Position numbers and translations under genes: made by a program. From the NCBI GenBank assembly GCA_021018995.1, contig CM037590.1, positions 85,158,097 to 85,222,096 of the forward strand: DNA of 64,000 bases. The letters run 5' to 3'. The notes beneath the pieces were generated by a model. The model made no database searches and had not been told where the DNA came from. It worked only from the letters and a program-made list of their open reading frames with translations. Shown here in pieces: positions 58,227-64,000 of this stretch. The DNA comes from Chloranthus sessilifolius. Its lineage: Eukaryota > Streptophyta > Magnoliopsida > Chloranthales > Chloranthaceae. The first letter of the stretch is position 1, and every line of letters begins with the position of its first letter.

Positions 58227-61200
58227 ATGGAGGGTGAAGGTATTGGTCGGCACGATCTTACTGTTTCTGAGTTAGAGAGGATGTTAGGGGCAGAGATAGG
58301 TGAGACTTCCGAGGCTCGGACCGACGTAGTCTGGGAGGTGGAGTATAGGGAGGTGGTTAGAGAGGAGGTACTGGAGGTTGACCAGTCGAGGGTCAGGGAG
58401 GAGGTGCTCGAGATTGAGCAGGGGGTTGCTGAGGATGAGGGTGAGGGGGTTGAGGGTGAGATACCTGAGGGTGAGAGAACTGAGGGTGCGGCTGAGGAGC
58501 ACTAGGGTGAGGAGCATCGAGATCGCACACTTCCCGCTGGAGGATTTCTTCGCTGGAGGCCAGGTAAGCACCCATGAGCAAGAGTTCTTTCATTTTCCTA
58601 GCCATTGAGGTTATGACATAGGCTTATTAGGCTTTGGAAACCCTTTTAATTTATGTCAAACCTGCATTGATCCTTGGTTGTGTGCTCACTCATGCATCAT
58701 GACAGCATCTAAAGATAGGTCATGTTTCTATTCAGTTGCCCTTATCACATTTTGTGTGTTTGTTGTAAATTATTCTTGTGTTTGGGGCATATTTGACTTA
58801 CTTTTAGTTCTAAATTTGTTTATCTTTTGTCATGGGTATGTGCTAGTCTTACTGTTATTATTTATGTTTCGTTCAATAGGAGCCTCCGCAACTGGCTATC
58901 AGCTTGGCATGGATTGAGTCTCATACTTGGTACCGTTCCTTGTCGGAGTTTCAATGGGCACGGCTAGTGTCTTTCGGTTTTGGGCCGATCCTAGCATTGG
59001 AGCCCTTTCAGGTCGATCATAGCTTGATTGCGGCAATCATGGAGAGGTGGAGGGAGAGGCATCAGACGCTTCTCTTTCTAGTTGGTATGATGTTGCCGAC
59101 TCCAGAGGATTAGGTCCGCATCACCAGCCTTCGTTTCGAGGGTGAGCCGATCACAGGGCAGATGGCAGGACATTATTTGGAGGTGTGTGAGGAGTTTTTA
59201 GGTGTGCCGTATAGATCGAGTGGATCGGGGCCGGGTGTAGTTCGAGTCATCTAGTTCTTCAATACGTTTGCTAGTGGCTTCGTCCCCCTGAGGCACCATT
59301 CGGAGGCGAAGGCATCTTATGAGGCATGTTGTGTGATAGTGGCAGGCCGGGAGCCCATGGTGGAGCCGAGGTTGGCTGTGGATAGGGTGCTTCGAGCATT
59401 CTTGATGAACTTCCTTGGTGCGGAACTCTTCTCTTCTTTAACTCGAGGATGTGTCACCGGGTTATTTTTGATGGTTATCGGGGACTTGGATAGAGTTCCC
59501 ACCTATGCGTGGGGTGCGGCCGCATTGGCACATCTCTATGAGCAACTTTACCGTCGGGGACGGGGTGTCGCGACGACTAGAGGTTTCCTTCCCTTCCTCC
59601 AAGTGAGTTTTAGTTAATTAATGTCATAGTGTCTCTCCTTTTTTGTTCTTGGTCTTTTGATAGTAGCATCTACTTAGCATTTCCTCTATTTTGTTTTCTA
59701 GTTTTGGGCATATGATCACTTCACATTTCTTCGTTCGGGGGTTCCGTTGGAGATGAGGTTCACGTTTCAGCGGATGCATGTGTGGAGGGAGGCATTGAGG
59801 GGTTGTCGTTGGTCTTCAGATCTTCAGACCACGCGCGATCTCTTTGAGGATATGCATGCGGGGAAAGTATAGATCTTCATGCGTGTGCTTTTTTCATTTG
59901 ATTTCGATCTTTTAAGATTTGAGTCTTCATTGAGGGGTCGGCTCGTTTACTTGATTGTAGGTGATTTGGAGACCATATGTGAATGAGGAGGATGCGGGTG
60001 GGGCAGTGATTCAGTCTTGCCAGCCCTTCTTTGATGTGGACATATGGGTCCATTATTTTGAGAGGGTGGAGAGGATCCACACATCTCGAGTGGTACGGCA
60101 GCTGGGGCTCGCTCAGGGAGTCGCTCCAGAGATTGGCCACAAAGTGGCGAAGAGGATGACTGGCCCTCCTGGCTGAAATTTTATGGAGTGGATGGTGCTT
60201 CAGATAGCGAATTTTAGAGCTGGGGGGACCAGGGTTATAGGGGCGGGCGACGAGGCAGACGCCCAGGAGTATGTGTGGTGGTTTAGTGTATTGGGTGGCG
60301 GGTGCCTCTTCACACGTCTCTTCCATGGGAGTGGCTCTTTTACAATCGGTGGGCTGGAGTCAGCGTCAGCTTTGAGGGAGAGGTTGGCTGCATTGGAGCA
60401 AAGCCATCTCACCTCGAGCGTGCGGGGGGCATTAGACGCCCTCCATAGGGCGATGGAGGATGGGGTGTGCTCCTCATCCAGATGAGGAGATGCTGCACTC
60501 CTTAGCCTCCTCAGTTGCTCAAGCTAGGGCGGCGAAGGATGAGTTGGGGACTTGGCTAGCGGAGACTCGACGGCTCCTGGTGAGTTAATTAATGGTTTTT
60601 TTTGTATTATATGGACTCGGTCTTCTGGTCATTCTAACATACTTGTGGATCTTGTTTTATTTTGTTTTGGACAGTCTAAGAGGGAGGGTGAGGTTGCCCA
60701 TCAGGTGGCCCTGCTGGATGTCTATCGCAGTCAGCAGCTGGCTGACCAGGAGGTAGTGGCCAGTCTATATTCTGAGGTCGATCTATTGGTAAGTATCTTT
60801 ACAAATATGGTTTTGTTAACTGTTAGCATTGTGAGTTTCCCAACTGATGTGCTTATTGTTATTCGTAGAGAGCCGAGCTCGCTGCTGGAGGTCCCGTTCG
60901 GACATTTGATTCATCTTCAGTTGCTTGCTCTAATTGAGAGGATCTAGCGATGGCTCAACTTCGAGCCAAGCTAGATCATTGGGTAAGTGTTTATCTTATT
61001 TGTGTCATTGCATTAGTTTGTTGGGTGTCATTATTTCGCTTTCTTAGTAGCTTACTAATATCATGCGGTATTTCAGCGTCGGGTTGCCGAGGATCTTCAG
61101 GCGAGGGAGGTGACTGCTGCCTCTCTACGCCCAGAGAGTTAGGTATAGTTTTTTTTTGTGGCATAATTCTGTTTAGATTATTTCACCTTTATTTTGTTCT

Positions 61201-62171
61201 GACATGTCTTGTGTTGGTTTGTTTGGTTCTTTGTGCAGGCTATTCTGGACTCTCCTCCTGAGGCTCCCCTTCAGGAGTCCGCCCCTATCCCTACTCAGGT
61301 ATGCTTTGGCTATTGTGTTCGTTGTTTATTTATCATTATTGTATTTATTCATTCTCATTACAGCCATCTACGTTTGCTATCCCTTGGGTGTCGCCCGCTG
61401 ATCTCGTGTCCATGGAGATGGTCGAGCGACTTCTATAGGAGAGGTTGGAGTTGGTATGACTGTTTCCTTTTCAATGTTTTCCTCCTCTTTTAATGTTCAT
61501 GTATATATGTCAGCTTTCTTTGACTCTGTATGGTTATGCAGGTTCGTCAGCTTGAGGAGGCGCGCTTAGAGGGGGCGCGTGCGCGTGCCACTCCTGAGGT
61601 GAGATGGTCATCGGGGAGACGCAGAGTCGCGAGGACCTGGTCATTGAGATGATGGTCACACAAAGGACTCAGACCGAGGTATTAGAGGCAGCACGTCGGA
61701 CGAAGCGGGCGGAGATGTAGGTGTCCCTAGATCGGTTACAGCATCATCTAATGAGTAGTGAGAGAGGGGTGCGTAGGTTGGTTAGTCAGCTTGATGGCTC
61801 AAAGTCGAGGGCTACGGGTTCCTTGGCTAGTCAGTCTCGTCACACGTCACATGACCGCGTCAGGGATGATGCTTGTAGGGATTCGGCCATTCATGACATT
61901 CTTGCGGGGTATCCTCCTTGTTCTCAATCGAGGCAGTCTGTTAGCCAGACGAGCGAGGGGGGTTCTATAGCAGGGCCTCGTCATTTAGAGGTTTCGAGGA
62001 CTCTGGGTGCTGGGATTATATTTTCAGAGGACCAGTCTACGGACCTCTAAGCTGATGATACTGGGGACAACGGTGATTGATCGTCCCAACGACAGCATAG
62101 GGAGTAGGGATGTGTGTGTATTTTTTGTATTCATGGTATGTGTGTGTTGTATATATAGGGGGGATGCCCCC
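58227..62171 (+). pseudogene. PMD protein gene, multi-exon, antisense in right Tat element (fossil)
   Basis: It starts at 58227 (MEGEGIGRHDLTVSELERML) with an acidic first exon; a donor CAG/GTAAGC lies at 58563. The second exon opens after TTCAATAG at 58880 with SHTWYRSLSEFQWARL, HQTLLFLVGMMLPTPED and the hallmark YAWGAAALAHLYEQLYRR; its donor is near 59602. The third exon (59702-59866) has WAYDHFTFLRSGVPLEM. Later blocks (59961-60579, then small exons near 60675, 60869, 61077, 61239, 61363 and 61541) have good GT/AG signals and end in a coiled-coil-like, Ser/Arg-rich C-terminus near 62050. The 3'-end motif GGGGGGATGCCCCC is at 62158-62171. Exon order equals that of the left copy. It has several breaks. 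Confidence 0.7.
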
Positions 62172-63639
62172 GGTGACAAGTGTAAAAAGAAATGAAAAGA
62201 TTTTATTATATATAGAGAGAAATTTTTGGTTTAGATGTACCTGATTGGCTCTTTTCCTTTTAGTTACCTCTTGTGTCTACTCTTTCATTTTAGTTGCTTT
62301 AGCACCATCGACCGTCATTAGGACTTGGATGCTTCCTGAGATGGCCTAGTGATGGTTGAAGGTTGCTTCGTATCTGCACAGTAATGCTGTCAATAGTTTT
62401 TGTTCTCCCCCTTGCTAATTGTCAAGGGGGGTAAGTGTCTCAGACCGGAGTCTGGTAGTAAAAGATGGATATGTGCTCTTCTTTTTTTCTTTTTTTTGCT
62501 TTCTTATTTTTTTTATTTTTTTTTAAATGACAACAATACAACAGGGAATGCAAATAGCTAAGATAAAAATAATAACAAAATAATAAAAATAAAAATGCCC
62601 TAGTGTAGGAGCATGGTAGGATTGGCAGTATGGTATCTTCGGTAGCACTTTTCGGATGGTAACTTCCTCGTTCCTCATCTTCTTTGTGGACAAGTTAGCG
62701 CTTCTGATATGATTCTTCTTCTAATCCAAAATAATGCCTCAGCGTCAAGATGCAATGGAGCTTTTTTGGGTTTCGCGATGAGCACTTTGGGTCTATAAGC
62801 AATCATAGGTATTTGGTGAGTTAATTTTGAATAAAAGATGATCGGTATTGTCATCAAATCGGGGAGGTCTCTTTAATTAGGTCTGTTGTATATGGGATAT
62901 ATCTTAGAGTGGTGGTCATCCTATCCCGTGGTTATTAGGGAAAAGTACGGTAGGTATAGTAGGTGATTGCATTAGTTATCATTCATCAGTTTTCAGTTTC
63001 ATTTCTAGGAACATCCAATAAGGCATTTGATTTATCGTCTGAAATAAAATAGAAGAGGGGGGGTAAGGCCCAGTAATGTGAGGAACAGTTTGTATCTATG
63101 GCTTTCCAAAGGGGTGAGTAACAATCTTTTTCTCAGGGGGATACAGGGTGCCATGATCGAGCTCTTCGTCATGTTTCGATACCATCAAAACCTCACATTC
63201 TATAGTTAGCAAGAGTTTGTCCTCCTCCCGCTACCGTACGATGACATCTAGTAGTATGGGGAGATCAGGGGTGCCATCGCAGCTTGCTTATACAATTCTA
63301 GTAACATTACCAGGGATGTCCTCATGGTCTGCTTATGCTTCCCTGAGCTCAATGACTTGTTCATTCGCTGTAATGCTCTCACTAAAAATTTTTGATGTAT
63401 GTATTCTTGAAAGCATCCTGCTAGCATAAGAATAATGAGTTTTGATTGAACCTAACATCTTCATTTTTCTTTGCTCTAACGTCTCCTCCAATGGTGGGAG
63501 AAGGGAAATAAGGATCGGGTGTTATGCTTTTGAAAGAGGTTAGATAGGTCACTAATCCTTTAATTAGATTGCTTAAGCGAGAAAAGGTGGGCGATAAATT
63601 GGAGGTCTTAAGGATATTCTGAGAATTGAAGGTGTACGA
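62172..63639. other. Tat 3' spacer, right copy
   Basis: No gene is seen. A T-rich tract lies at 62480-62525, and sequence homologous in reverse to 2350-3740, for example CCTAACATCTTCATTTTT and GGTGGGCGATAAATT. Homology with the left element stops at about 63630, where an LTR-like sequence starts. Confidence 0.65.
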
Positions 63640-64000
63640 TGGTTATTCATTGAAAAGTACCACCTTTCACCTCTTTACTTAGCCTTTGCTGGACCTTGAA
63701 GCTGACTAATAACTCCTTTTTAGCTTGTTTTGTAGTTAGTAATAAATTGTACAGCTTAACACAAAGTCCTTACCTTTGGTGCCAAGAAGAGAGAGAATTC
63801 AAGCAAAAGATGACAGCTGAACTAGAATGTGATGGAACACCATGGTGACTATTTTGCATGACACAATGGACCAAGAAAGTCCAGCAGATGAAAGAAGTAT
63901 AGGTGAGAGTGGAGGAAGCTGCAACAAAAACATGTGCATAGCAGCAGAGGAGCCAAGGACCTATGTCGCACAGTTGAGGTGCTGCCTCGCACTATTCAAT
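63640..64000 (+). mobile_element. Probable Athila-related LTR end, cut by window edge
   Basis: From TGGTTATTCATTGAAAAGT the sequence follows, with many differences, the sense-strand start of the Athila LTRs: TCATTGAAAA, TTTCACC, CTTTGCTGGACCT and GACTAATAA versus TCAGTGAAAA, TTTCACC, CTTTGATAGACCT and GACTAATAA. Beyond ~63730 I see no match, and the TCGATAGGTT words are absent, so it would be a distant family. It interrupts the right Tat element at the point matching about 2350 of the left one. Confidence 0.45.

Larger units (their letters stand above)
48379..63639 (-). mobile_element. Right Tat-lineage element, 3' half, opposite orientation
   Basis: This is the mirror image of the left Tat element. 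From the right it shows 3' spacer, antisense PMD gene (here on +), shortened modules, and a long 3' LTR ending at 48379 (sense ...ACCAACA). It ends inside the middle Tat LTR; GGCTC (48374-48378) would be its target duplication, the partner being off-window. The integrase itself lies beyond an Athila-like LTR at 63640 and is not seen. It is diverged from the left element throughout, so the two are separate insertions. It is broken. Confidence 0.7.

Noticed and set aside
1567-63639. The whole window as one giant palindrome or inverted duplication
   Set aside because: The mirror-image arms are strongly diverged and differ by module 2, by the triplication and by hairpin number. Two opposite insertions of the same element family explain them.

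Overview
The window is plant nuclear DNA, most likely from an angiosperm with a large, repeat-rich genome. Every recognisable protein is from a Ty3/gypsy LTR retrotransposon or from a plant mobile domain (PMD) gene carried next to one. I see no ordinary host gene, tRNA, rRNA, organelle insert or CRISPR array. The species cannot be named from this evidence.

Layout. (1) 1-1566 is an Athila-type LTR cut by the window edge. It lies in a Tat-lineage element on the + strand (about 1567-15862). That element shows an integrase tail, an antisense intron-bearing PMD gene (7745 down to about 3845), two smaller gene-like modules, and a very long 3' LTR ending at 15862. (2) 15868-18297 holds a second, divergent PMD gene on the - strand. 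It abuts a Tat LTR (18745-48378, sense -) that was later split by two younger elements. (3) 21085-32662 is a complete-length Tekay-type chromovirus with TSD TTCAG, 2.2-kb LTRs, gag, pol, chromodomain and an extra open 374-codon ORF. (4) 34380-47500 is a complete-length Athila element with TSD GTGAT, 2.06-kb LTRs and a tRNA-Asp-type primer site. (5) 48379-63639 is a third Tat element, sense -, whose 3' LTR ends inside the Tat LTR of (2). It carries a ~1.4-kb triplication and an antisense PMD gene (58227-62171). (6) 63640-64000 looks like the end of another Athila-related LTR.

Nesting order (inference). The oldest layer is the central PMD gene and the split Tat LTR. The left and right Tat elements landed in it, in opposite orientations. 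The Athila (LTRs about 94-95% alike by eye) and the Tekay (about 97-98%) inserted into the split LTR, the Tekay last. Related Athila LTRs hit the outer Tat elements.

Most unusual points. The Tat elements carry multi-exon PMD genes antisense to the element, each with its own TATA box and each downstream of the same degenerate GCGC/TAAT motif array that precedes the LTR's own TATA box. The Tat LTRs also hold an array of small hairpins with a constant loop (ATTRTTTC) and stems that change in a compensating way from unit to unit. All element genes are treated as fossils; ages and identities are by-eye estimates, not computed.
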